A DNA stretch of 6,605 bases from an uncultured Collinsella sp. Lineage in GTDB: Bacteria > Actinomycetota > Coriobacteriia > Coriobacteriales > Coriobacteriaceae. Made by a program: the position numbers and the translations under genes. The stretch is from NCBI GenBank assembly GCA_900551605.1, contig URWS01000085.1, positions 1 to 6,605 on the forward strand. Reading direction: 5' to 3'. Within the stretch, counting starts at the first letter, position 1; every line of letters begins with the position of its first letter. Shown here piece by piece: positions 1 to 5,181 of the stretch. Below the pieces are notes generated by a model. That model saw only the letters and a program-made list of their open reading frames with translations, searched no databases and was not told the DNA's origin.

Positions 1-333
1 GCACTTGCCCTCGCACTGGTTCTCCTGCGGGCAGACACGGCCGCAGATGGCGGGAAGCATGGAGTCCTCGCGAATGGTATCGAGAGCGCCGCCGAAGTCC
101 TTCTCGCGGATCTGCTCGATAAAGCGGGGGATGTTGATGTTGACGGGGCAGCCCTCAACACAGAACGGCTTCTTGCAGTTGAGGCAGCGCTCGGCCTCGG
201 CCAGCGCCATCTCCTCGGTGAAGCCCTTGTCGACGGGGCGGAAGTCGCAGGCGCGCTCGGCAGCCGGCTCCTCGTTATCGGGGGTGCGGGGCGACTTCAT
301 ATCGGCAACGAAACGACCGTTAACTAGTGGCAT
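1..333 (-). CDS. nfnB: NADH-dependent ferredoxin:NADP+ oxidoreductase, large GltD-like subunit, N-terminal part (cut by window edge)
   Basis: By family knowledge this is the flavoprotein subunit of the cytoplasmic Nfn transhydrogenase, which couples NADH and reduced ferredoxin oxidation to NADP+ reduction by flavin-based electron bifurcation. I translated 111 codons on the minus strand from an ATG at 333-331. They begin MPLVNGRFVADMKS and run off the window at base 1. Two cysteine sets typical of the GltD/DPYD N-terminal iron-sulfur domain are visible: C50-x2-C53-x4-C58-x3-C62-P and C97-x3-C101-x5-C107-x3-C111. The FAD and NADP Rossmann domains expected downstream are outside the window; the usual length is about 460 residues. 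The start codon lies inside the end of nfnA (10-base overlap), so translation is probably coupled; only a weak AAGAG-type ribosome site precedes it. A glutamate synthase small subunit or sulfide dehydrogenase alpha subunit would look alike here, but the adjacent nfnA-like partner favours Nfn. Confidence 0.88.
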   Translation of the reverse strand, partial: MPLVNGRFVADMKSPRTPDNEEPAAERACDFRPVDKGFTEEMALAEAERCLNCKKPFCVEGCPVNINIPRFIEQIREKDFGGALDTIREDSMLPAICGRVCPQENQCEGKC

Positions 334-1163
334 GCGCAGCTCTTTTCCTCATAGGCCTTGAGGGACTCGCCCTCTTCGGAACGGTAAGCGGCCTGGCGGG
401 CACGAAGGTCATCCCAGTCGACCAGGGTGGCATCGAAGTCGGGGCCGTCGACGCAAGCGAACTTGGTCACGCCGCCCACCTCGACGCGGCAGCAGCCGCA
501 CATACCGGTGCCGTCAACCATGATGGGGTTGAGCGACGCGGTGATGGGGGTGTCGTACTTCTGGGCGGTGAGGGTCGAGAACTTCATCATCGGAACGGGG
601 CCGACGCAGAAGACCTGGCTCACGGCCTTGTCCTGCAGCAGGCGCTCCAGCGGAGCGGTGACAACGCCCTGCTCGCCGTAGGAGCCGTCGTCGGTGGTGA
701 TGTGGATGTGGTCCTCGTCGAGGAGCTCGCGGAACTGGTCCTCCATGAGCAGGAGGTCCTTGGTGCGGGCGCCCATGATGGCGTGCACCTCGTGGCCGGT
801 CTCGACCAGGTGCTTGGCGACCGGGAAGGCAATTGCCAGGCCGACGCCGCCGCCAATGACGGCGCAGGGGCCCTCGGCCATCTCGGTGGGAACGCCCAGC
901 GGGCCCACGACGTCGCGCAGCGACTCGCCGGCTTCGTAAGTGGACAGCATCTCGGTGGTCTTGCCGATCACCATGAAGATGAACTCGACCCAGCCCTCGT
1001 CACCGTTCCAGCCGGCCAGGGTAAACGGGACGCGCTCGCCCGTCTCGTTGGCGCGAACCATGAGGAACTGTCCAGCGTGCGCATGCTTGGCGATTGCGGG
1101 CGCCTCGATGCGGAACTTGAACACCTTCTCCGAGAACTGCGTCTTCTCCAGGATCTTATACAT
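324..1163 (-). CDS. nfnA: NADH-dependent ferredoxin:NADP+ oxidoreductase, small FNR-like subunit (sulfide/dihydroorotate dehydrogenase-like FAD/NAD-binding protein)
   Basis: The 279-residue product has the order of a ferredoxin-NADP reductase / PyrK-like protein. An FAD-binding barrel comes first, with AGQFLMV near residues 30-36 and the flavin motif R44-V-P-F-T. A nucleotide-binding domain follows, with GPLG at 87-90 and the glycine-rich AVIGGGVGLA at 101-110. A C-terminal [2Fe-2S] site has D217-G-T-G-M-C222-G-C224-C225 and C237 in FACVDGP. In characterised NfnA proteins three cysteines and an aspartate bind this cluster, and D217 is a candidate for the aspartate. The subunit binds NADH/FAD and pairs with NfnB. 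The ATG at 1163 is supported by AGAGGGG about 5 bases upstream. Length is normal for the family. The last 10 bases overlap nfnB, so the pair forms a two-gene unit. A perfect TATAAT about 105 bases upstream suggests it has its own promoter. PyrK or SudB are close alternatives; the GltD-like neighbour makes NfnA/SudB most likely. Confidence 0.9.
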   Translation of the reverse strand: MYKILEKTQFSEKVFKFRIEAPAIAKHAHAGQFLMVRANETGERVPFTLAGWNGDEGWVEFIFMVIGKTTEMLSTYEAGESLRDVVGPLGVPTEMAEGPCAVIGGGVGLAIAFPVAKHLVETGHEVHAIMGARTKDLLLMEDQFRELLDEDHIHITTDDGSYGEQGVVTAPLERLLQDKAVSQVFCVGPVPMMKFSTLTAQKYDTPITASLNPIMVDGTGMCGCCRVEVGGVTKFACVDGPDFDATLVDWDDLRARQAAYRSEEGESLKAYEEKSCACH

Positions 1164-1268
1164 AGAACCCCTCTCTTGTTAGGGCTGCCGAACCGTGCCT
1201 CCACGGAAATGGACGGTAGCCCGAGTAAAACCGTACGCGCACAGGCGTTGTGCAGACATACGGTGCAA

Positions 1269-1274
1269 ATTATA
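1269..1274 (-). promoter_or_regulatory. candidate -10 box for nfnA-nfnB
   Basis: Read leftward, these bases are a perfect TATAAT, lying about 105 bases upstream of the nfnA ATG in otherwise GC-rich DNA. I see no good -35 hexamer at 16-18 bases spacing (the best is CGTAAG), so the assignment rests on the -10 alone. Initiation near 1262 would give a leader of roughly 98 bases containing a short GCAC/GTGC stem but no riboswitch that I recognise. Confidence 0.35.
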
Positions 1275-1303
1275 CCCTCATGGCAATGTCGCTTACGTGT
1301 TTC

Positions 1304-1333
1304 TTTGGCAGGTGGGAAAAGTGACCTGCCAAA
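1304..1333. repeat. 10-bp hairpin overlapping the left arm of the 200-bp element
   Basis: TTTGGCAGGT (1304-1313) and ACCTGCCAAA (1324-1333) are perfect complements with a 10-base loop. The right half is also the outer end of the left 30-bp arm, which can instead pair with 1514-1523, so the two pairings exclude each other. No T-run follows on either strand, so this is not a canonical terminator. It may be a decayed third copy of the arm end. Confidence 0.7.
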
Positions 1334-1376
1334 AAGGGACAGGTTTATTTTGGTCGGTTTTATCAGGCAAAACGGC

Positions 1377-1418
1377 AAAGGGGGCCGGCCTCGCGCTTCG
1401 TTGAGGCCGGCCCCCTTT
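1377..1418 (-). terminator. strong GC-rich hairpin, possible terminator downstream of pth
   Basis: A perfect 16-bp stem joins 1377-1392 (AAAGGGGGCCGGCCTC) to 1403-1418 with a 10-base loop. Read leftward, the stem ends in CCCCCTTT and is followed by GCCGTTTTGCC, an interrupted U-tract. Read rightward there is no T-run. It would terminate leftward transcripts from pth before nfnA, although it lies inside the 200-bp inverted-repeat element and may be part of that element rather than a pth-specific signal. Confidence 0.5.
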
Positions 1419-1485
1419 GGGGCGTTATGCATGTATGGTGGCAGCATGTTTATTGCGATGTATCGACTGCGGCGTTTCCGCAGAT

Positions 1486-1521
1486 AAAAGCTGCCAAAAT
1501 AAACCTGTCCCTTTTTGGCAG
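1486..1521 (-). terminator. candidate intrinsic terminator immediately after pth
   Basis: CTGCCAAAA (1491-1499) pairs with TTTTGGCAG (1513-1521) across a 13-base loop. In the leftward direction the stem is followed by CTTTTATC. It begins a few bases after the pth stop codon. The structure is the right arm of the inverted-repeat element with a few flanking bases, so a repeat insertion may have supplied or replaced the pth terminator. The stem is AT-rich in its upper half, so efficiency may be modest. Confidence 0.45.
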
Positions 1522-1524
1522 GTT

Positions 1525-2154
1525 TTAGTGCTTCCCGTTGGCGGAAGCGGCGCCGTTTACGTGATCGCGGGCGTAGATTACGCCGTGGACGATGGCCAGA
1601 CCGGCGGCATCTGCGGCGCGGGCGCAGGTGTCCTGGAAGTCCTCGGCCTCGCGGGCGCGCAGCTGCTTGAGCACGTAATCTGCCACGGCCATCTTGCCGG
1701 GAGGGTTGCCGATACCGGTGCGGATGCGACTAAAGTCGCGGCTGCCCATCTTGTCGATGATGGAGCGCAGGCCGTTGTGGCCGGCGTGGCCGCCGCCCAC
1801 CTTAACACGTACGTCGCCGGCGGGAATGTCGAGCTCGTCGTGAATCACGAGTAGCTCCTCGGCCTTGATCTTGTACTCGCGGCAGAGCTTGGAGATGGGG
1901 CCACCCGAGGTATTCATATACGACTGCGGCTTGACCAGCACGATCTGGCGCTTGCCGTTCTCTTCCTCGGCATCGTTGATATTAATGAGCGCGACCTCGG
2001 CGCCTGCCTGGTTTTTCCAGTACGTGACGCCGGCCTGACGGGCCAGCTTGTCAATCGCCTTAAAGCCGGCGTTGTGGCGGGTCTCGGCATACTCATCGCC
2101 AGGGTTGCCAAGTCCGGCAACCATGCGAATCTTAAGCGGCTGTGCAGCTGCCAT
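1525..2154 (-). CDS. pth: peptidyl-tRNA hydrolase
   Basis: This cytoplasmic esterase releases peptides from peptidyl-tRNAs that drop off the ribosome, recycling tRNA. The 209-residue product shows the whole Pth signature: GLGNPG at 14-19, Y-A-E-T-R-H-N-A-G with the catalytic histidine H27, KPQSYMNTSG at 75-84 with N81, HDELD at 105-109 with the catalytic D106, GGGHAGHNGLRS with N127, and RTGIGNPPG near 145-153. Length is slightly above the usual 185-195 residues because of a short N-terminal extension and an Ala/Asn-rich tail. I start it at the ATG at 2154, which has GAAGGG six bases upstream; an in-frame TTG 30 bases earlier lacks such a site. Upstream is prs, as in many Gram-positive glmU-prs-(ctc)-pth clusters, but a 243-bp gap with a large palindrome separates them. 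I found no convincing promoter in that gap. Confidence 0.96.
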   Translation of the reverse strand: MAAAQPLKIRMVAGLGNPGDEYAETRHNAGFKAIDKLARQAGVTYWKNQAGAEVALININDAEEENGKRQIVLVKPQSYMNTSGGPISKLCREYKIKAEELLVIHDELDIPAGDVRVKVGGGHAGHNGLRSIIDKMGSRDFSRIRTGIGNPPGKMAVADYVLKQLRAREAEDFQDTCARAADAAGLAIVHGVIYARDHVNGAASANGKH

Positions 2155-2160
2155 ATTTGT

Positions 2161-2166
2161 CCCTTC
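2161..2166 (-). promoter_or_regulatory. ribosome binding site deciding the pth start
   Basis: On the minus strand these bases read GAAGGG, six bases before the ATG at 2154. They support that ATG over the upstream in-frame TTG at 2184, which would add ten residues (MNYLCNEGTN) that are not part of the Pth fold. Confidence 0.75.
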
Positions 2167-2269
2167 GTTACACAAATAGTTCAATCAACGACAAAGGCTA
2201 CCACGCCCGCCGAAGGCGAGGAAAGGTTGCAGCAAAGTCATTTCAGAAAACAGCTGCCCCGAGACAGCA

Positions 2270-2374
2270 GGAAGCCCCGGACACGCCGGGAGGGGTTATC
2301 AAAGCGAACATCCCGCAGCCGCAAAGCGGCGAGGACGTTCGCGTGATAACCCCGCAGGCGTGTCCGGGGCTTCC
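2270..2374. repeat. 105-nt nested palindrome in the prs-pth gap
   Basis: Four consecutive stems stack into one rod. The outer perfect 18-bp stem is 2270-2287 with 2357-2374. A perfect 10-bp stem follows, GGGGTTATCA (2292-2301) with TGATAACCCC (2344-2353), then a 6-bp stem GCGAAC/GTTCGC (2304-2309, 2337-2342). The tip is a 5-bp stem GCCGC/GCGGC with an AAA loop (2318-2330). Small asymmetric internal loops separate them, so 39 base pairs form in 105 nt. Its outer edge is 23 bases beyond the prs stop codon. No T-run follows on either strand, so it is not a textbook rho-independent terminator. It could protect the prs 3' end, be an RNA processing signal, or be a mobile palindromic unit. I do not recognise the family. 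Confidence 0.85.
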
Positions 2375-2397
2375 GGAGGGATGCGAGGGTCGAGCGA

Positions 2398-3384
2398 CTA
2401 CAGCGCGAAGTCGCCGCCGACGAGCGTGGAGACGGGCTCCTCATGGTAAACGGCGGAGATGGCCTGAGCGAACTCCTCGGCGACAGAGATGGTCTTGATC
2501 TTGCCGCCGACCTCGACGGGAATGGCGTCAGTGACGACGCACTCGACGATCGGGGCGTCGTTCAGGCGTTCGATGGCCGGGCCGGAGAAGATGCCGTGGG
2601 TGGCGCACACGTAGATGTCGCCGGCGCCCATGGCCTTGAGCTCCTTGACGTTGGCGCACAGGGTGCCAGCGGTGTCGATCATGTCGTCGTTGATGATGCA
2701 GGTCTTGCCCTTGATGTCACCGATGATGCCCATGACCTCGGCGGCGTTGTGGCGCGGACGGCCCTTGTGGGCGATGGCCAGGTCGCAGCCGAGCATGTCG
2801 GACAGCTTCTTGGCGGCCTTGGCACGACCCACGTCGGGGGAGACGACAACCAGGTTATCGGTGTCGAAGTGCATGTCGTTGTAGTACTGGCCAAACAGAG
2901 GCAGTGCGGACAGGTGGTTAACCGGGATATCAAAGAAGCCCTGGATCTGGCCCTGGTGCAGGTCGAGGGTGATGATGCGGTTGACGCCGGCGCGCTCGAG
3001 CAGGTTGGCGACGAGGCGGGCGGTGATGGGCTCGCGCGGGCCGGCCTTGCGGTCCTGGCGGGCATAGCCGTAGTGGGTGATGACGGCGGTGATGGAGCGG
3101 GCGGATGCGCGCTTGGCAGCGTCGGTGGCGATGAGCAGCTCCATGAGCATGTCGTTGACGTTGCCGCCGGCCACGGACTGAATCAGGAAGACGTCGGCGC
3201 CGCGGACGGTCTCGTCGTAGCGGGCGTAAATCTCACCGTTGGCGAACTGCTTTAGCGTAAGGCCCGAAAGCTCGACCCCAAGGTACTCAGCAATCTTCTG
3301 AGCGAGGGGACGGTTGGAGGAACCGGAATACACGCGGATGGACTTGCGCATATTCTCCGACTTCTCGGGATCATTAATCGGCAT
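2398..3384 (-). CDS. prs: ribose-phosphate pyrophosphokinase (PRPP synthetase)
   Basis: The enzyme makes phosphoribosyl pyrophosphate from ribose 5-phosphate and ATP, the shared precursor of purines, pyrimidines, NAD, histidine and tryptophan. The 328-residue product has the class I layout: an N-terminal domain with FANGEIYARYDETVRGADVF around 47-66; the catalytic flexible-loop region YARQDRKAGPREPI at 107-120; the metal/ATP motif DLHQGQIQGFFDIP at 141-154; SPDVGRAKAA at 182-191; and the phosphoribosyl-binding loop INDDMIDTAGT at 231-241 with D233, D234 and D237. Length is typical (about 315-330). The ATG at 3384 is preferred over the internal Met12 because AAAGGAGAAGGG lies just upstream. 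The glmU terminator lies between this gene and glmU, so prs should have its own promoter in 3385-3525. The best hexamer there, TTGACG at 3476-3481, lacks a well-spaced -10, so I do not call one. A long palindrome follows the stop codon. Confidence 0.97.
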   Translation of the reverse strand: MPINDPEKSENMRKSIRVYSGSSNRPLAQKIAEYLGVELSGLTLKQFANGEIYARYDETVRGADVFLIQSVAGGNVNDMLMELLIATDAAKRASARSITAVITHYGYARQDRKAGPREPITARLVANLLERAGVNRIITLDLHQGQIQGFFDIPVNHLSALPLFGQYYNDMHFDTDNLVVVSPDVGRAKAAKKLSDMLGCDLAIAHKGRPRHNAAEVMGIIGDIKGKTCIINDDMIDTAGTLCANVKELKAMGAGDIYVCATHGIFSGPAIERLNDAPIVECVVTDAIPVEVGGKIKTISVAEEFAQAISAVYHEEPVSTLVGGDFAL

Positions 3385-3525
3385 TACCCTTCTCCTTTAT
3401 ATCGAATGCCATATAGATGCCTTGTTGCATTGTAACCGCGCGACGGGGTTTATCGAGTCCTGATAACGTCTTTACCGTCAACGGACACGAACCGACCACT
3501 CATCCGGTTGCGCAGGTCACGATAG

Positions 3526-3558
3526 AAAAAGGAGCCGCCCCCATGGGAACAGCTCCTT
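3526..3558 (-). terminator. intrinsic terminator of glmU
   Basis: Read leftward, a 7-bp stem AAGGAGC/GCTCCTT (3552-3558 with 3529-3535) encloses a loop containing the small palindrome CCCATGGG. It runs directly into TTTTT (3526-3530). It begins 17 bases after the glmU stop codon. It should separate most glmU transcripts from prs. Confidence 0.8.
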
Positions 3559-3575
3559 AGATGCTTGGTAAAACG

Positions 3576-4988
3576 TTATACCTCGTCGTCCTCGTGCAGA
3601 CGGCGGCGATAATCGGCGGCCCAGCCTTCAATATTTACCTGACGGGCGCGGCCCAGACCGAGCGCGTCGGCCGGGACCGGCTCGGTGATGACGGAGCCGG
3701 CGGCCACGAGCGCGCCGTCGCCGATCTGGGCGGGCGCGACCATCATGGTGTCGGAACCGATGAAGGCATCCTTGCCGATGACGGTCTTGTGCTTGTGCAC
3801 GCCGTCGTAGTTGCAGGTGATGGAGCCCGCGCCCACGTTGACGCCGGCGCCCATGGTGGTGTCGCCGATGTAGGACAGGTGCGGAACCTTGGAGCCCTCG
3901 CCGATCGTGGACTTCTTGATCTCCACGTGCGTGCCGGCCTTGGAGCCGTCGAGCATGTGGGTGCCCGGGCGCAGGTAGGCGCGCGGGCCGCAGTCGACGC
4001 CGTTCTCGATGACGGCTTCGATGGCGATGGTCTCGTCGATGGTGCAGCCGCTGCCGACGGTGGTGTCGGTGAGGCGGCTGTTGGGGCCGAGCTGGCACTC
4101 CTCGCCCACGGTGACGTGGCCGATCAGATGCGTCTGCGGCCACACGACGGTGTCGCGGCCGATGGTAGCGTCGGGGCCGATCCAGGCCTGCGTGGGGTCG
4201 ATGAAGGTAACGCCCTCGGCCATCCAGTGCTCGTTGATGCGGTCGCGTGCAATGGCGGTAAGCTGTGCGAGCTGGATGCGGCTGTTGACGCCCAGGCCGT
4301 CGCGGTAGTCGTCGCAGTGGAAGATGGAGACCGCCTGGCCGTGGCCCTTGAGAATCTCGAGCATGTCGGGCAGGTAGTACTCGGACTGCGCGTTGTCGTT
4401 GCCGATCTCGTTGATGTGGGCGGCGAGCTGCGCGCCGTCGAAGGCGTAGCAGCCGGCGTTGCACTCGAGCAGCGTGGCGGCCTGCTCGGGCGTGCAGTCC
4501 TTCTGCTCGATGATGCGCTCGATCTGGCCGTCGGCGCCCAGCTTGATGCGGCCGTAGCCGAAGGGGTCGGGCGGGGTCATGGTCATGACGGTGCAGGCGA
4601 GCTCGCCGGTGGCGACGGTCTGTGCGAACTTGGCGACGGTGTCGGCGGTGATGAGCGGCAGGTCGCCGTTGAGCACGACGACGGGGCCTTGCGTGATGCC
4701 GCAGGCCTCGAGCGCGACCTTTACAGCGTGGCCGGTGCCCAGGCGCTCGGTCTGCTCGACGCACTCGACCTTGGTGGCGCTGTTGGCGTAGGCGCCGTCG
4801 ATGAGGGCGCGCATCTCGTCGGCGTGGCTGCCGATGACGACCACGACGCGGCTGCAGCCGGCCTTGATGGTAGCGTCGACGATCCACTGGACCATGGGCT
4901 TGCCCAGGATCTTGTGCGAAACCTTGCAGTGGTTCGACTTCATGCGGGTGCCCTCGCCGGCAGCGAGGATAATTGCGGTTGCGTCCAT
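3576..4988 (-). CDS. glmU: bifunctional N-acetylglucosamine-1-phosphate uridyltransferase / glucosamine-1-phosphate acetyltransferase
   Basis: This cytoplasmic enzyme acetylates glucosamine-1-phosphate and then transfers UMP to give UDP-GlcNAc for peptidoglycan. The 470-residue product has both domains. The N-terminal Rossmann uridyltransferase has LAAGEGTRM at 8-16, GTGHAVK at 84-90, NGDLPL at 107-112 with metal-binding D109, GYGRI at 144-148, E161, N177 and N234 in GLGVNSR. The C-terminal left-handed beta-helix acetyltransferase spans from about 262, with LRPGT containing R340, EIKKSTIG with K358, VPHLSYIGD with H370 and NYDG with N393. Length is close to the usual 455-460, with a charged tail RRRLHEDDEV. 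I start it at the ATG at 4988, preceded by AGGAG five bases away. The open frame continues 70 codons upstream, but those residues (Arg/Ser-rich, across the divergent control region) match nothing in GlmU. It is transcribed divergently from ecfT and ends in its own terminator. Confidence 0.97.
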   Translation of the reverse strand: MDATAIILAAGEGTRMKSNHCKVSHKILGKPMVQWIVDATIKAGCSRVVVVIGSHADEMRALIDGAYANSATKVECVEQTERLGTGHAVKVALEACGITQGPVVVLNGDLPLITADTVAKFAQTVATGELACTVMTMTPPDPFGYGRIKLGADGQIERIIEQKDCTPEQAATLLECNAGCYAFDGAQLAAHINEIGNDNAQSEYYLPDMLEILKGHGQAVSIFHCDDYRDGLGVNSRIQLAQLTAIARDRINEHWMAEGVTFIDPTQAWIGPDATIGRDTVVWPQTHLIGHVTVGEECQLGPNSRLTDTTVGSGCTIDETIAIEAVIENGVDCGPRAYLRPGTHMLDGSKAGTHVEIKKSTIGEGSKVPHLSYIGDTTMGAGVNVGAGSITCNYDGVHKHKTVIGKDAFIGSDTMMVAPAQIGDGALVAAGSVITEPVPADALGLGRARQVNIEGWAADYRRRLHEDDEV

Positions 4989-5020
4989 GTGATCTCCTGT
5001 TACGTTATAGAGACGTGTGT

Positions 5021-5048
5021 TTGGAAACGATACACGGCGCAATATGAT
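5021..5048 (+). promoter_or_regulatory. candidate sigma-70-type promoter for ecfT
   Basis: TTGGAA (5021-5026) and TATGAT (5043-5048) are separated by 16 bases, matching the consensus at 4 of 6 and 5 of 6 positions. A start near 5055 would leave a leader of about 125 bases before the chosen ecfT GTG. ATATGAT occurs again at 5058-5064. The glmU promoter must lie in the same interval on the other strand; TATAAC close to its ribosome site is one weak -10 possibility. Confidence 0.4.
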
Positions 5049-5170
5049 ACCGCAGGCATATGATGAGCGCGTAACGTTTGACGCGTGACGGCCGATGTCG
5101 CTGCCGTCGGCGTGGCGTTTGCACTGCTTGCGTGCGGCGTTGTCGGTGCTGCGGAGCTGTCGTTTGAGCG

Positions 5171-5175
5171 AGGGG
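5171..5175 (+). promoter_or_regulatory. ribosome binding site deciding the ecfT start
   Basis: AGGGG lies six bases before the GTG at 5182. The upstream in-frame ATG at 5095 has no comparable site, so the GTG is preferred. Confidence 0.5.
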
Positions 5176-5181
5176 ACGGGG

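Larger units (their letters stand above)
1324..1523. repeat. 200-bp element with perfect 30-bp inverted terminal repeats (MITE- or REPIN-like)
   Basis: Bases 1324-1353 are the exact reverse complement of 1494-1523, with 140 bases between them. The match stops abruptly at both ends of the arms. The arm carries the motif AAAAAGGGACAGG followed by an AT-rich TTTATTTTGG, unlike the surrounding GC-rich DNA. The interior holds a separate 16-bp GC-rich hairpin and no credible reading frame. The outer end of the right arm lies one base from the pth stop codon. Two inverted copies of a short palindromic unit fit a REP doublet (REPIN) or a small non-autonomous transposon. The GGGACAG core reminds me of palindromes associated with Y1/RAYT transposases, but that is recollection, not a search result. 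No transposase is present in the window and no flanking target duplication is obvious. Confidence 0.75.

Noticed and set aside
1195..1404. 69-codon plus-strand frame in the pth-nfnA gap
   Set aside because: No clear ribosome site, and the translation runs through the inverted repeat arm and hairpin stem, so it is not a credible gene.
327..1487. Long plus-strand open frame (386 codons) opposite nfnA
   Set aside because: It is the mirror of a GC-rich coding strand. The peptide is low-complexity Gly/Ala/Val/His/Asp, crosses the intergenic repeat and resembles no family, while the minus strand has full NfnA motifs.
1324..1523. The repeats as a CRISPR array or complete insertion sequence
   Set aside because: There are only two copies, in inverted orientation, with no regular spacers and no transposase gene between them.
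2142..2498. Small plus-strand open frame across the prs-pth gap and palindrome
   Set aside because: Arg/Lys-rich translation with no recognisable domain; it overlaps the ends of two genuine genes and is explained by the palindrome and GC bias.
2443..3255. Plus-strand open frame of 270 codons opposite prs
   Set aside because: Same kind of GC-bias shadow; the minus-strand PRPP synthetase is unambiguous.
3561..5063. Plus-strand open frame of 500 codons opposite glmU
   Set aside because: It is a compositional shadow of glmU with repetitive Gly/Val/Asp/Ala content. The GlmU motifs are on the other strand.
5078..5083. TTGACG on the plus strand as a -35 box for ecfT
   Set aside because: No A/T-rich -10 hexamer occurs at 16-18 bases downstream; that DNA is GC-rich.
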